A DNA stretch of 64,000 nt from Streptosporangium violaceochromogenes (GCF_014654615.1 NZ_BNBB01000003.1:186001-250000), one strand, 5' to 3'. Numbered from the stretch's first letter, positions 15,843 through 25,488 are shown. Notes: a model not told the origin generated them from the sequence alone. Translations and numbers: made by a program.

Positions 15843-16619
15843 ATGGGCTGGATAAGCGTGCTGGTGGCAGCCGCCGTCGCGATCACCCTGATCGCGTTTC
15901 TCGTGCTCAGGAGGAAGGGCCGCGAAGACGAGGAGCGGGGGGCGGATTCGGTCGACTTCGGCGCCAACATCGCCCTCGCCATCTACCTGCTGGTGCTGGC
16001 GTACGCGGTGGTGCTCTGCCGGGACGCCTACGCCACCTCGCAGACCGACATCCGGGCCGAGACGGAGACGCTCAGCGAGATGTACTGGTCGATCGCGCCC
16101 CTCCCGGAGGCGGCGCCGCTCCGGGCTCGCATCCGTGAGTACTCCTCCCAGAGCGTCACCCTCGACTGGCCGCTCATGAGGCGGGGCGAGATGTCGCCGG
16201 TCCCCACCAAGACGCTGGAGGACATGCGCACGGCGATGCTCCGGCTCCGCCCGCTCGACGAGACGGGCAAGACTCTCAGGCAGGAGGCTCTGGCGCACGT
16301 CTCCGAGGCCGCCCACGCCCGCTCGACCCGGGCGGACGACGCGCGCACGGGCCTGGAGAGCATCTTCGTGATCTCACTGATCGTCTCGGGTCTGCTGGTG
16401 ATCGTGCTTCCCTGGACCGTCGGCAGGAGGCCGACGGCCGCGTCGGTCGCCGGCGACCTGGTCCGGGTGGCGGTGGTGGTCGTCGGCGTCGGTTTCATCG
16501 TGCTGATCAGCCACCCGTTCTCCGGTGTCGGTGCGGTCGGCCCCGACGACTTCGTGGCCGTGCAGCAGCAGTTCGACCAGATCGACGCCCGGTTCCCCCT
16601 CCAGCCGGTCGCCGGGTGA
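15843..16619 (+). CDS. DUF4239 (bestrophin-like) membrane protein
   Basis: 258 residues, GAGGGAG ribosome site. It has an N-terminal helix (ISVLVAAAVAITLIAFLVL), a second helix (NIALAIYLLVLAYAVVLC) and a soluble helical middle. Two C-terminal helices follow (IFVISLIVSGLLVIVLPW, LVRVAVVVVGVGFIVLI), and the protein ends FVAVQQQFDQIDARFPLQPVAG. This is the domain plan of DUF4239, sometimes compared to bestrophin channels. Function unknown; single gene. Confidence 0.82.
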   Translation: MGWISVLVAAAVAITLIAFLVLRRKGREDEERGADSVDFGANIALAIYLLVLAYAVVLCRDAYATSQTDIRAETETLSEMYWSIAPLPEAAPLRARIREYSSQSVTLDWPLMRRGEMSPVPTKTLEDMRTAMLRLRPLDETGKTLRQEALAHVSEAAHARSTRADDARTGLESIFVISLIVSGLLVIVLPWTVGRRPTAASVAGDLVRVAVVVVGVGFIVLISHPFSGVGAVGPDDFVAVQQQFDQIDARFPLQPVAG

Positions 16620-16806
16620 CGCGGTCTTTCACCCCGCTGCCCCTGGCGCCCCCGTCGCCCCCGTCGTCCCCAAGCCTTCGCCTCGGGGACTTCGCGTGGG
16701 AGGCGCCCGGCCCGTTCGGGGGCACCGGAGACTTCCCGCCCGCTCCACCGGTGTCCCTTCCCCGGCGCCGGTGGGGCGGGCGGTGACGTCGAGCCCGGCA
16801 GGCCGG

Positions 16807-17769
16807 TTATCGGCGCGACCTGCGGCTCAGCATGGCGATCACGACGACCGAGATCACACCGGTGAAGAGCACCAGGATGACCAGCTTGCGATCGGTGCCC
16901 TGCCGCCGCTCGGCGAAGCGGTCCAGGATGCGCTGCCCGCGCAGTGCGAGGGGTGAGCCGGACGGCGGGGCCGCCGGAGACGGGCCGGCGGACGCGGGCC
17001 GGCTCGGTGACGCGACGACCGGCGGTATGACGGCGGGGATCTGCGGCATGGGAGGCGAGGGCTGGACCACGGGCGGGGTGAGCGGCCCCGGGGTGGCCGG
17101 CGGGGATGCCGGTGGGGTCACCGGCGGGGTCGGCGAGGGGGGGGTCGGGGCCGGGGACGGTGGGGGGGACGCCGTCGGCGTCCGTGGCGGCTCCGGCGTC
17201 GCCGAAGGAGTCTGCGGGGGAACCTCCGTGGGGGTCTCCGTGGGGGTGGGCGACGGGGTGGGGGTCGGCTCGGGTGTCTCGGGTGGTGACGGGCTGGGCG
17301 TCGCGGTCCGGGTGGGGGCCGGCTCGGGGTCGTGGCAGGAGCTCTTCGCGTTCAGGGTCAGCGAGATGAGGGGGAAGCAGGGAAGGACGATCACGATCAC
17401 GGGCTGTCCGCAGTGTCTCCGCGGGGCAGGGGACGCGGGGGCCGGCGTGGTCCGGCAGGGGGAGGGCGCGTCGTCCTCTCCGCTCTCAGGGGCGTCCTCC
17501 GCCGTACCGGACGTGTCGTGCGCCGCCGTGGACGGCGGTGAGCCGTCTGAGCCGCCTTCTGGCCGAGGGGCCCCGGTCGCCTGGCACGCCGCCGGGGCCG
17601 GCTCGGCGGACGGTTCGCCCTGGTCGGCCCGCACGCACGGGTGAGGGCGGTCGCGCGCCTCGGCCGCCGCCGTGACGGCCCCCGCCGACATCGGGGCGGC
17701 CAGGAAGGTCGCCAGCACCGCCGCGCTCAACAGCCCTTGTCGTCGATGTCCATGCCGGTTCTTCGTCAC
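16807..17769 (-). CDS. Exported, C-terminally anchored proline/threonine-rich surface protein
   Basis: 320 residues from GTG 17769. It has a signal sequence (RRQGLLSAAVLATFLAAPMSAGA) and a middle with a hydrophobic Cys-containing patch (CGQPVIVIVLPCFPLISLTL). About 130 residues of Pro/Thr/Ser repeats follow (TPTPSPTPTETPTEVPPQTP type). A C-terminal membrane helix (LVILVLFTGVISVVVIAML) is then capped by RRSRR. It lacks an LPxTG motif. It is most likely a wall-spanning stalk protein of unknown role. The start has no good ribosome site. Confidence 0.72.
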   Translation of the reverse strand: MTKNRHGHRRQGLLSAAVLATFLAAPMSAGAVTAAAEARDRPHPCVRADQGEPSAEPAPAACQATGAPRPEGGSDGSPPSTAAHDTSGTAEDAPESGEDDAPSPCRTTPAPASPAPRRHCGQPVIVIVLPCFPLISLTLNAKSSCHDPEPAPTRTATPSPSPPETPEPTPTPSPTPTETPTEVPPQTPSATPEPPRTPTASPPPSPAPTPPSPTPPVTPPASPPATPGPLTPPVVQPSPPMPQIPAVIPPVVASPSRPASAGPSPAAPPSGSPLALRGQRILDRFAERRQGTDRKLVILVLFTGVISVVVIAMLSRRSRR

Positions 17770-18118
17770 ATAAACGTTCTAACACCTAACAGAGGGTTAC
17801 GGAGAGGTAATGGAATCCTCTCGGAGTCCTCCCCGGCCCCCGCCGTCTCGTCGCCACGGTCGATCACGCTTGGGGAGCGGGATGAGCGGCCGGAGAGCGG
17901 TGAGGGGAACCGGGGAGACAGCGGGGGAGAGGAGAGGGCGGGAGAGGGAGAACGGGGAGACGGGTAAAAGACGGGGGCGTTTTTTGTGAGGTTCGCCCGG
18001 TGGGTCGCGGATCGGGAATCGGCGAGGATGGGGACGGGCCGGGCGCGGGCGCTCGGGGGCCGCTCGGACTCCGGGGTGGGGCTCCGATCGCGCGGGCCGG
18101 CGGGAGATCCGGTTCCCG
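17770..18118. other. 349-base divergent region with a purine-rich tract
   Basis: No reading frame with family features. Bases about 17880-17978 are almost entirely purines on the plus strand (blocks such as gggggagaggagagggcggg), followed by a run of six T at 17980-17985. It lies between the proline-rich protein gene and the amidase and must hold both promoters. Confidence 0.4.
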
Positions 18119-19576
18119 GTGAGGGGTGGGACTTTGGACGAGGTGCTCCGGCGGGACGCCGTCGGTCAGGCGAAGGCCGTACGGGCGGGGGAGATCTCCC
18201 CGCGGGAGCTCGCCGAGGCGGCGATCGCCGCGATCGAGGAGCACGACGGGGAGATCAACGCCGTTGTCCACCGCGGGTTCGAGCGGGCGCTGAAGGAGGC
18301 CGGCACCGCGCCACGGGACGCGCCTTTTCCCGGGGTGCCGACGCTGCTGAAGGACCTGGGCTGGGGCATGGCCGGCGAGCCGTACCGCGCGGGCTCGCGC
18401 GCGCTCGACGGGGTGCGGGTGACGCGGGACTCCTACGCCGTGACGAGGCTGCGCCGGGCCGGGTTCACGATCCTGGGCCGGACCAACACCCCTGAGCTCG
18501 GCACCTCGGTCACCACGGAGCCCCGGAGGTTCGGGGCGACACGCAACCCCTACGACCTCGGTCACAGCGCCGGCGGGTCCAGCGGCGGGTCGGCCGCGGC
18601 CGTGGCGGCGGGGATGGTCGCGGTGGCGGCCGGCAGCGACGGCGGCGGGTCGATCCGGATTCCGGCGAGCATGTGCGGGCTGGTCGGGCTGAAGCCGAGC
18701 CGGGGGCGGGTCAGCTACGGTCCCTCGGCGGGCGAGGCCTGGGCGGGGTTCTCGGTCGCGGGCATGCTCTGCCGTACGGTCAGGGACAGCGCGGCGACCC
18801 TCGACGTGGTCGCCGGGACGATGCCGGGCGATCCGTACGGCGCGCCCGCCTGGCCCCGCCCCCTGGCCGAGGAGGTCGGGGCCGACCCCGGGCGGCTGCG
18901 GATCGGCTTTCTGACCGGGCGATCGGCCGGGGGCCCGCCCGGTGGGGACTCCCCGGACCCGGAGCCGGCGGCCGCGGTGCGCGGGGCCGCCGGGCTGCTG
19001 GAGGAGCTGGGGCACGACGTCGAGGAGGGCGGCCCCGCCGCGCTCGCCGAGGAGGACTTCGCGCTGCACTTCGGCACGGTCGTGGCGGCTCACGTGGCCG
19101 CCGAACTGGAGGAGATCGGCCGGTGGCGCGGCAGGCCCGTCGACCTCGGTGAGCTGGAGACGCGCAACCGCATCCTGGGTGCGACGGGACGCACGCTGAG
19201 CGCGGTCGGCTACGTCGCCTCGCGGGCCTGGATCGACGGGTTCCGGCGGAGGATGGCCGCGTGGTGGTGCTCCCACGACCTGCTGCTCACGCCGTCCCTG
19301 GGGGTGGCGCCCTTTCCTCTCGGCTGGCTGCCCGACGACGACGTCAGCATGGCGCGGGGCCGCATGAACCGGGCCGTGGCCTTCAGTTCGCCGATCAACG
19401 CCACCGGCCAGCCCGCGATCTCCCTGCCGCTGCACCGGACCGCCGCCGGGCTGCCGGTGGGGGTTCAGCTCGTGGCGGCGGCCGGCCGGGAGGACCTGCT
19501 CGTCAGGGTCGCCTCCCAGATCGAGGCCGCGCGCCCCTTCGCGCATCCGGCGATGCGCCGCGCGAGGGCGCGCTGA
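18119..19576 (+). CDS. Amidase (amidase-signature family)
   Basis: 485 residues from GTG 18119; TTG 18134 is an alternative start. It has the Ser-cisSer-Lys catalytic set: Lys in [15 protein letters not shown], the Gly/Ser-rich [18 protein letters not shown] and the nucleophile region [13 protein letters not shown]. The C-terminal half ([38 protein letters not shown]) is typical of aryl-acylamidase or 6-aminohexanoate-cyclic-dimer hydrolase members. The substrate cannot be told. It is a single gene. Confidence 0.92.
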   Translation: MRGGTLDEVLRRDAVGQAKAVRAGEISPRELAEAAIAAIEEHDGEINAVVHRGFERALKEAGTAPRDAPFPGVPTLLKDLGWGMAGEPYRAGSRALDGVRVTRDSYAVTRLRRAGFTILGRTNTPELGTSVTTEPRRFGATRNPYDLGHSAGGSSGGSAAAVAAGMVAVAAGSDGGGSIRIPASMCGLVGLKPSRGRVSYGPSAGEAWAGFSVAGMLCRTVRDSAATLDVVAGTMPGDPYGAPAWPRPLAEEVGADPGRLRIGFLTGRSAGGPPGGDSPDPEPAAAVRGAAGLLEELGHDVEEGGPAALAEEDFALHFGTVVAAHVAAELEEIGRWRGRPVDLGELETRNRILGATGRTLSAVGYVASRAWIDGFRRRMAAWWCSHDLLLTPSLGVAPFPLGWLPDDDVSMARGRMNRAVAFSSPINATGQPAISLPLHRTAAGLPVGVQLVAAAGREDLLVRVASQIEAARPFAHPAMRRARAR

Positions 19577-19798
19577 CCCGGCGCCCCGCGGCCGGCCTTC
19601 TCAGGAGGTCACGGGTCTCCCCGGGCTCCGCCCGCGGTGTGGGCGGCCGGTGCCGGTCCGGGGGGTGGGGGCCCGGAGGCGGCGGCGGAACGGAACCCGG
19701 AGGGGAGGAACGGAACCCGGAGGGGAGGATACGCGTTATATCGTGAGGCGGCGGGGTAGAAAGCCGCCAGGCGGACGTGCTTCCGAGGAGGTTCCCCC

Positions 19799-20137
19799 AT
19801 GGCGAAGGCAGCGCGGGCGGCGCAGGCGTGGCGGACGTACCGAAACGTGACGGCGCCGGGGTCGCCGGGGCTCGTCACCCGGCTGCGCGCCATCCCCCGG
19901 CTGATCGGCGCGGTGAGACGCGGGCACTACCCGGGTATGGGCAAGGGCAAGCTGGCCATGATGGGGCTCGGCGTGGTGTACATCCTCTCGCCGTTCGACG
20001 TCATCCCCGACTTCCTGGTGCTCATCGGCGTGGCGGACGACTTCGGGGTGCTCCTGTGGCTGGCGGGCTCGCTGCTCGGCGAGACCGGCCGCTACGTCGA
20101 GTGGGAGCGCGGGCGGATCAGATCTGCTCCATCCTGA
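19799..20137 (+). CDS. DUF1232 (YkvA-like) small membrane-associated protein
   Basis: 112 residues, GAGGAGG ribosome site. It contains the family core KLAMMGLGVVYILSPFDVIPDFLVLIGVADDFGVLLWLAGSLL, which forms a helical hairpin in or at the membrane. Function unknown. Its 3' end overlaps the convergent amidohydrolase gene by 20 bases. Confidence 0.9.
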   Translation: MAKAARAAQAWRTYRNVTAPGSPGLVTRLRAIPRLIGAVRRGHYPGMGKGKLAMMGLGVVYILSPFDVIPDFLVLIGVADDFGVLLWLAGSLLGETGRYVEWERGRIRSAPS

Positions 20138-21314
20138 GCCAGGCCCGTGAGGGCAGCGGGTGGCCGAACAGGCGGGCTGCGTTGCCGTAGGCCACCCGGG
20201 CGATGTCGGCGGGCGGGAGGTTGCCCAGGTTCGTCGCGACGGCGCGCTGAGTGTCGGGCCAGGTGGAGTCGGAGTGGGGATAACCGCTCTCCAGCAGCAC
20301 GTGCTCCAGGCCCACGGCGAAGCGGACGCCCGACAGGGCGTGGTCGTTGAGTGTTCCGAAGAAGAAGTTGCGGCGCAGGACCTCGCTCGGCTTCAGGCCG
20401 CCCTCCCAGGACGCCTCGCCCGCCACCGGGTGGTCCAGGGCGTAGTCGGCCCGCTCGGCCAGCATCGGCAGCCAGCCCACGCCCCCCTCCACGATCAGGA
20501 TCCGCAGCGCGGGAAAACGCAGCGGCACCCCCGACCAGAGCCAGTCGGCGCAGGCGAACATCGCGCTCGCCGGCATCAGCGTCGTGATCGCCTCGATCGG
20601 GGTGTCCGTGGACGGCACCGGCGTCCACGAGCCCGAACCGGTGTGCAGGCAGACGACCGTGCCGGTCTCCTCGCACGCCTGGAAGAAGGGGTCCCAGTGG
20701 TGACCGTGGATGGACGGCAGGCGCATCCGGGTGGGGAACTCGGGGAAGAGGACGGCCTTGAAGCCCCGGTTGGCGTTGTCCCTGATCTCCTTGGCCGCGA
20801 TGTCGGGGTCGGTCAGCCAGGGAAGCTGCAGGGCGATGATCCGCTCGGGGTAGGTGCCCGCCCAGACGTCCACGTGCCAGTCGTTCCACGCCCGAAGGAC
20901 CGCGAGGCCCAGTTCCTGGTCGCGGGTCTTGGCGAAGACCATGCCGGCCTCGCCCGCCAGCATGCCGGGAAAGCACAGGGCCGCCCAGATCCCGGCGCGA
21001 TCCATGTCCTCGACGCGGGCGTCGATGTCGTGGCAGCCGGGCCGCATCTGCTCGAACCGCACCGGGTCGAGCGTCCACTGCTCGCGGGGCAGTCCGGCGC
21101 CCACGTCAAGCCCGGCGCAGGGGTAGGTGGCGCCGCCGTACCGCCAGACCTGGTGTCCCGCTTCGGTCTCGGCCACCTTGGGGGCGAATTCGGCGTATTT
21201 CGCGGGGAGCCGGTCCTTGAACATGTCGGGAGGCTCGATGAGGTGGTCGTCGGCCGAAATGATCACATAATCCCGCCGCCGTGGCTCGGGGTCGGGCAGC
21301 AGCGGCGTAGTCAC
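20118..21314 (-). CDS. Amidohydrolase-2 family (TIM-barrel metal-dependent hydrolase)
   Basis: 398 residues from GTG 21314. It has an N-terminal metal motif region (DYVIISADDHLIEPPDMFKDRLP), central GFKAVLFPEFPTRMRLPSIHGHHWDPFFQACEETG, then CLHTGSG, EGGVGWLPMLAERADYA and the late LESGYPHSDSTWPDT, giving the usual Asp/His/His/Asp set of the ACMSD-like decarboxylase/hydrolase group. Actinomycetes carry many copies and the substrate is unknown. It stands alone. Confidence 0.9.
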   Translation of the reverse strand: MTTPLLPDPEPRRRDYVIISADDHLIEPPDMFKDRLPAKYAEFAPKVAETEAGHQVWRYGGATYPCAGLDVGAGLPREQWTLDPVRFEQMRPGCHDIDARVEDMDRAGIWAALCFPGMLAGEAGMVFAKTRDQELGLAVLRAWNDWHVDVWAGTYPERIIALQLPWLTDPDIAAKEIRDNANRGFKAVLFPEFPTRMRLPSIHGHHWDPFFQACEETGTVVCLHTGSGSWTPVPSTDTPIEAITTLMPASAMFACADWLWSGVPLRFPALRILIVEGGVGWLPMLAERADYALDHPVAGEASWEGGLKPSEVLRRNFFFGTLNDHALSGVRFAVGLEHVLLESGYPHSDSTWPDTQRAVATNLGNLPPADIARVAYGNAARLFGHPLPSRAWLRMEQI

Positions 21315-21510
21315 GCGGTAAACCGTACGTTGCCGACATCACACTGAACAAGCCGCACGATATCCGCTTGGTATCTGTGCTCTTTTCTCGTCCGTTCCAG
21401 AGGCTTTTCGCGGGTGCCGGAGGCGGGTTCACCGGTCCGGCGGGCCTGTCCCCCCGCGGTGCGCTCTACTCTGTCAGCGATGGGCGTCGGGCGGCCGGGG
21501 GGGTGAGAAC

Positions 21511-22227
21511 ATGCGGGGCGGACGGCCGGCCGGGAGAGACGTGCGGACCGTGGTCGCGACGGTGCCCGACATCCCGTACGGCGTGCGGTGGGCACTGCTG
21601 TTCGTCCTGGCGCTGTCGACCGTCGTGGTCCTCCTCAACCGCGACCCCGCCCTGCGCGACGCCGAGGAGATCTTCGCCGATCTGCGGGCGGGCGAGGTGA
21701 CGAAGGTCGTCTACGACCGGAGCTGGCCCGCCTACGGCACCCTGACGTGGGCGGCGGGCCCGCTCTCCTGGAGCCAGGCCCGTTTCGACCAGCCCGACGA
21801 CGTCTGGGACCCCCGCACGACCGGGCTCGTCCCCGAGGCGCTGGAGCGCCGTCAGGAGGCGTTCCTGGCCCGGGTCCGGGCCGCGGCCGGCCCGTCGGTG
21901 GAGATCGTCCGGTCCGAGGGCCTCGCGCGGGTGCCGGGGTCGGCGGCGTACACGCGCTGGTGGGCGCCGTTCGCGCCGGTCGCGGTGGCGGCCGAGGTGC
22001 TGGCCTGGCTGCTGATGCTCACCCGCCGCGACCACCGTTACGCCGGCCGGTGGGCGTGGCTGTGGATGTTCCTGGTCGGCGGATCGCTTGCCTATGTGCT
22101 GCTGGAGCCGTACCCGCTGTGGCGCGGGCCGTACGAGGTGCCGGCCGCGCGGGTCAGGCTCGACGGGACGCGCGGGTTCGCGCTCGCCACGGTGGTCCTT
22201 TTCGGTCTGGGCGTGGTCGGAGCCTGA
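21511..22227 (+). CDS. Membrane protein of unknown family, first of a tandem related pair
   Basis: 238 residues, ribosome site GGGGTGAGAAC. It has one helix near the N-terminus (WALLFVLALSTVVVLL) and an outside or inside soluble domain with the phrase ADLRAGEVTKVVYDRSW. Two or three C-terminal helices follow (VAVAAEVLAWLLMLTRR, RWAWLWMFLVGGSLAYVLLEPYPLWRG, ATVVLFGLGVVGA). It shares its plan and the RWAWLWMF...LLEPxPLWRG signature with the next gene. I do not recognise a family. Confidence 0.82.
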   Translation: MRGGRPAGRDVRTVVATVPDIPYGVRWALLFVLALSTVVVLLNRDPALRDAEEIFADLRAGEVTKVVYDRSWPAYGTLTWAAGPLSWSQARFDQPDDVWDPRTTGLVPEALERRQEAFLARVRAAAGPSVEIVRSEGLARVPGSAAYTRWWAPFAPVAVAAEVLAWLLMLTRRDHRYAGRWAWLWMFLVGGSLAYVLLEPYPLWRGPYEVPAARVRLDGTRGFALATVVLFGLGVVGA

Positions 22228-22274
22228 TCGCCGGGGCGTGGCCGCGGGGTCTCGCCGCGAGGTAGGAAAAAGGT

Positions 22275-23024
22275 ATGACCGTGAACACGGGGGAAGTGCG
22301 CGGGGGGTGGTGGATCGCCGGCATCGCCGTGCGGGCCGTGCTGCTGGCGGTGCTGCTCTGGGGTGTCCTCACCGTCACGCTGAGCCTGGCGCCCTCGGCG
22401 CGGACACTGGCCGAGTTCCGCTTCGCGCTGGCCGCGGGCCGCGTCTCCACCGTCGTCTACCAGGAGGGCGGGGGCACGGTCGAGGCGGCGGAGGGCGGAG
22501 GACGGCGAGGGACGGCGACGCGGGAGGTCAGCGCGCTGAAGTGGTCGGAGGGGCCGCTGATCTGGCACAGGGTCACGCCTCCGGTGCTCGACGGTTCGCG
22601 CTTCTACACCGTCGAACGGCTCTGGAAGGAGGCCTCCGCGCTGCCCCCGGGAACGATCGTCGGTGAGCCTGCCGGAGGGGACGAGGGGAGGCTCTATCCC
22701 GACTGGCCGTTCCGGAAGTACGGTCAGGGCGAGATCCGCTGGATCGGCGCGGCCTGGGTGCTGTCCCTGCTGATCATGCTTGGCTCGCGGCCCCGGCTGG
22801 GCAACCGGTGGGCCTGGCTCTGGATGTTCATGCTGGGCAAGGTCGGTGCGATTCTGTTCCTGCTCCTCGAACCCCGGCCGCTGTGGCGTGGGCGCGAGAG
22901 CCGGCTGGAGCCGCGCGAGCCGATCGGCGGCGGCAGGGGCTTTTTGGTGGCGATCCTGCTGTCGCTGTCGGCCTCGGTCGTCGTGTCCGTCCTCGCCTCG
23001 GGCTTCGGGGCGCTCCTGGGGTAG
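22275..23024 (+). CDS. Membrane protein of unknown family, second of the tandem pair
   Basis: 249 residues, ribosome site GGAAAAAGGT. It has the same architecture as the gene 47 bases upstream: an N-terminal helix (VRAVLLAVLLWGVLTVTLSL), a middle domain containing FRFALAAGRVSTVVYQEGG (parallel to the DLRAGEVTKVVY phrase) and WSEGPLIWHRV. Then come GAAWVLSLLIMLGSRPRLG, RWAWLWMFMLGKVGAILFLLLEP and a final helix. It is a diverged duplicate, convergent with the SURF1-like gene. Function unknown. Confidence 0.82.
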   Translation: MTVNTGEVRGGWWIAGIAVRAVLLAVLLWGVLTVTLSLAPSARTLAEFRFALAAGRVSTVVYQEGGGTVEAAEGGGRRGTATREVSALKWSEGPLIWHRVTPPVLDGSRFYTVERLWKEASALPPGTIVGEPAGGDEGRLYPDWPFRKYGQGEIRWIGAAWVLSLLIMLGSRPRLGNRWAWLWMFMLGKVGAILFLLLEPRPLWRGRESRLEPREPIGGGRGFLVAILLSLSASVVVSVLASGFGALLG

Positions 23025-23040
23025 GCGGGCTTACGGTGTC

Positions 23041-23982
23041 TCAGGCGTCGGCGGGTTCCGGCGCGTCGCGCCCGGCCTCACCGGATTTTCCATCTTGCTC
23101 AGACTTATCGGATTTCTCGGTTTTCTTCTTTTCCTGAGATTGTCGCGGTTTTTCTGGTTCCCCTGGTTCGCCGGGGTCTTCGGGCCCCTCCGGCTCTTCC
23201 GATCTTTCTGGCTCCTTGGGCCCTCCGGCGGCCTGGGCCCGCAGGTCGGCGGCCTCCCTGCGGATCAGCATCGCCCAGCCGCCGACGGCGATCCCGATGA
23301 ACAGCCACCACTGCACGCCGTACGCCAGGTTGAGCCCTCCGCCCCCGCCGACGTCCGGCTCGGGCACCGGCTCGGGCGCGGAGGCCGCCTTCGGCGTCTG
23401 CGCGGTCAGCTCCACGTATCCACCGAGGAGCGGGTACGGCAGGCCCCGCCCGATCGTCCCGGTGTCGATCAGCAGGACCTGGCCCGGCGGGAGGCCGGCG
23501 CGTTCCCGGATGCCGGAGGACTCCTCGGTCTCGCTCGGCTGCAGCCTGCCGGTGACGGTCACCCGGCCGGGGCTGGGCGGGGGGACGACGGGAGGGGCGT
23601 CGGCCGTGGCACCCGCCTTGACCCAGCCCCGGTTCACCAGAACCCCCCGCCCGTCGCCGGTCCGCAGCGGGGTGAGCACGTAGAAGCCGACCACGCTGTT
23701 CTGCACGCGGCGGCGGACCAGCAGCTGAGCGGAGGTGTCGAACGTGCCCGTCGCGGTCACCGGCCGGTATCTGTCCTGGGCGCGGACCCGGCCGCCCGGC
23801 GCGGTGAGGCTTTCCACGGGCACGGGGGCGGCCGACAGGTTCGCGGTGGTCCGGTGGCTGCCGGCCGACCGCTCCTCGTAACGGCCGAACTGCCACCGGC
23901 CCAGGAACACGAAGGCGGGGATGACCAGCAGGACCACGACGTGGAGGGCCAGCCACCGGGGAGTCAGCAGGAACCGGTACAC
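23041..23982 (-). CDS. SURF1-family cytochrome c oxidase assembly protein
   Basis: 313 residues from GTG 23982, with GGGGAG upstream. It has the N-terminal helix with the family start (YRFLLTPRWLALHVVVLLVI...FLGRWQFGRYEER), a central domain with DRYRPVTATGTFD, GFYVLTPLRTGDGRGVLVNRGWV and a GRLQPSETEE phrase. The second helix is in the family motif LNLAYGVQWWLFIGIAVGGW. An unusual 85-residue tail rich in Glu/Pro/Lys (EPERSEEPEGPEDPGEPG and similar) follows. SURF1 proteins help insert haem into the terminal oxidase. Confidence 0.92.
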   Translation of the reverse strand: MYRFLLTPRWLALHVVVLLVIPAFVFLGRWQFGRYEERSAGSHRTTANLSAAPVPVESLTAPGGRVRAQDRYRPVTATGTFDTSAQLLVRRRVQNSVVGFYVLTPLRTGDGRGVLVNRGWVKAGATADAPPVVPPPSPGRVTVTGRLQPSETEESSGIRERAGLPPGQVLLIDTGTIGRGLPYPLLGGYVELTAQTPKAASAPEPVPEPDVGGGGGLNLAYGVQWWLFIGIAVGGWAMLIRREAADLRAQAAGGPKEPERSEEPEGPEDPGEPGEPEKPRQSQEKKKTEKSDKSEQDGKSGEAGRDAPEPADA

Positions 23983-24160
23983 GCTCCCCAGCGTAGGCAC
24001 CGCGTGGACCGCCCCGTCCGCCGAGTGCGCCGATGACCGTAGTAAGGTGCCCGGAACCATTCGATCACCGATGTTTCCGGAAAGGCCGCCGGACGCTCCG
24101 GACATCACGTACGGTCGGGTGGGATCAGTCCCACCGGACCGTTTCGCCACCTCGGAGCCC

Positions 24161-24808
24161 GTGCCGATGACCATGCTCCTTCTGCCCCCGACGGCTCCGG
24201 TCACACTGCCCCGCATCGGCGCGCTGCTGCGCCACGCCGCCCCCCGGGTGCTGGAGGGCATGATCCTGCCCGTCGCCGTCTTCTACGCCGGGCTGGTGTT
24301 CTTCAACCTGTACGGCGCGCTGGCCGTGGCCGTGGCGTGGGTCTACGGGGGCATCGCGTGGCGGCTGGTCAGGCGCAGGGCGATGCCGGGCACGGTGCTT
24401 CTGGCGGCCGGGACGATCACGGTCAGGGCGGTGCTGGCCGCGGCCACCGGCAGTCCGGTCCTGTTCTTCCTGCAGCCGTGTCTCGGGGTGTTCTGCGCGA
24501 GCATGGGCTTTCTGTTCACCGCGACGCTGCGGCGTCCGCTGATCCAGCGGGTCGCGACCGACCTGGTCCCGCTCCCCGAGCATCTGCTGGAGCATCCCCG
24601 GATGCGCCGTTTCTTCGTCTGGCAGTCGGTGCTGTGGGGCGGTGCGCAGTTCCTCAACGCCTCGCTCAGCCTGTGGCTGCTGCTCAGCCAGAGCGTGGAG
24701 ACCTATCTCATCGTGCGGACCTCGGTGGTCGCGGTGCTCCTCAGCGGGGTGGCGCTGGTCTCGGTGCTCAGCCTCCGGCACTGCCTGCGGAGGCTGGGGC
24801 GCCACTAG
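24161..24808 (+). CDS. Multi-pass membrane protein (VC0807- or DUF3159-like)
   Basis: 215 residues from GTG 24161, with GGAG six bases ahead; ATG 24167 is the alternative start. About six hydrophobic segments alternate with short basic loops (VAVFYAGLVFFNLYGALAVAV, GTVLLAAGTITVRAVLAAAT, VLFFLQPCLGVFCASMGFLF, FLNASLSLWLLLSQ, VVAVLLSGVALVSVLSL). The pattern resembles small actinobacterial membrane proteins annotated as VC0807-like. Function unknown. It lies upstream of the decayed sigma-factor gene. Confidence 0.7.
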   Translation: MPMTMLLLPPTAPVTLPRIGALLRHAAPRVLEGMILPVAVFYAGLVFFNLYGALAVAVAWVYGGIAWRLVRRRAMPGTVLLAAGTITVRAVLAAATGSPVLFFLQPCLGVFCASMGFLFTATLRRPLIQRVATDLVPLPEHLLEHPRMRRFFVWQSVLWGGAQFLNASLSLWLLLSQSVETYLIVRTSVVAVLLSGVALVSVLSLRHCLRRLGRH

Positions 24809-24847
24809 GGACGGCACCGGCGAGCGGGATGACCTCCCGGGGACCGG

Positions 24848-25488
24848 TGATCTCGTGGCCGTCGGCGCAGCGGATCAGCCGGGCCAAGCAGCGCATCAAG
24901 ACCTCCTTCCCGACGACTGCGAGGTGGCCGGTCTCCTGGCGCTGATGCTGCTCACCGACGCCCGACGCCCGGCGTCCCGCGCGCACCGACGCGCGCGGTG
25001 TGCCGATCCCGCTGGCGGAGCAGGATCGGAGTCTGTGGGACGCCGGGGCCGTCGCCGAGGGGGTCGCGCTCATCTCCGGCACGCCGGCCAGGGGCGCGGT
25101 CGGCCCCTACCGGCTCCAGGCGGCGATCGCCGCCGTCCACGACGAGGCGGCGACCGCCGAGGAGACCGACTGGCCGCAGATCCTGGCCCTGTACGGCCTG
25201 CTGGAACGCTTGTCCGACAACTCCGTGGTCTCCCTGAACCGGGCGGTGGCCGCCGCCATGGTGCACGGCCCCGCCACCGGTCTGGAGATGCTCAAGGCCC
25301 TCGACGCCGCGGGGAGCCTGACGGGAAACCACCGCTTCCACGTGGCCCGGGCCCACCTTCTGGAGATGGCCGGCGACCGCCGGGCGGCCGTCGACGACTA
25401 TCGCGTGGCGGCGGGCCGTACGACGAGCATTCCCGAACGCGACTACCTCACCACCCGCGCCGCCCGTCTCGCCGAGCGGCAGGGCTGA
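24848..25488 (+). pseudogene. Decayed ECF-type sigma factor (large, DUF6596-containing class)
   Basis: Three pieces of one protein lie in order but in different frames. The first is QRISRAKQRIKTS (end of region 4, frame of 24337). The second is LLPDDCEVAGLLALMLLTDARRPA, two frames apart and directly joined, so the stretch normally lying between them is deleted. The third is IPLAEQDRSLWDAGAVAEGVALI onward (frame of 25000), continuing intact to the stop at 25488. The N-terminal DNA-binding regions are missing. The remaining 162-codon frame keeps normal codon use, so the decay is recent or the fragment is still translated. Confidence 0.8.

Noticed and set aside
17864..19546. 560-codon open frame antisense to the amidase
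   Set aside because: Composition (His/Arg/Gly/Pro) is that of a shadow; the amidase motifs are on the other strand.
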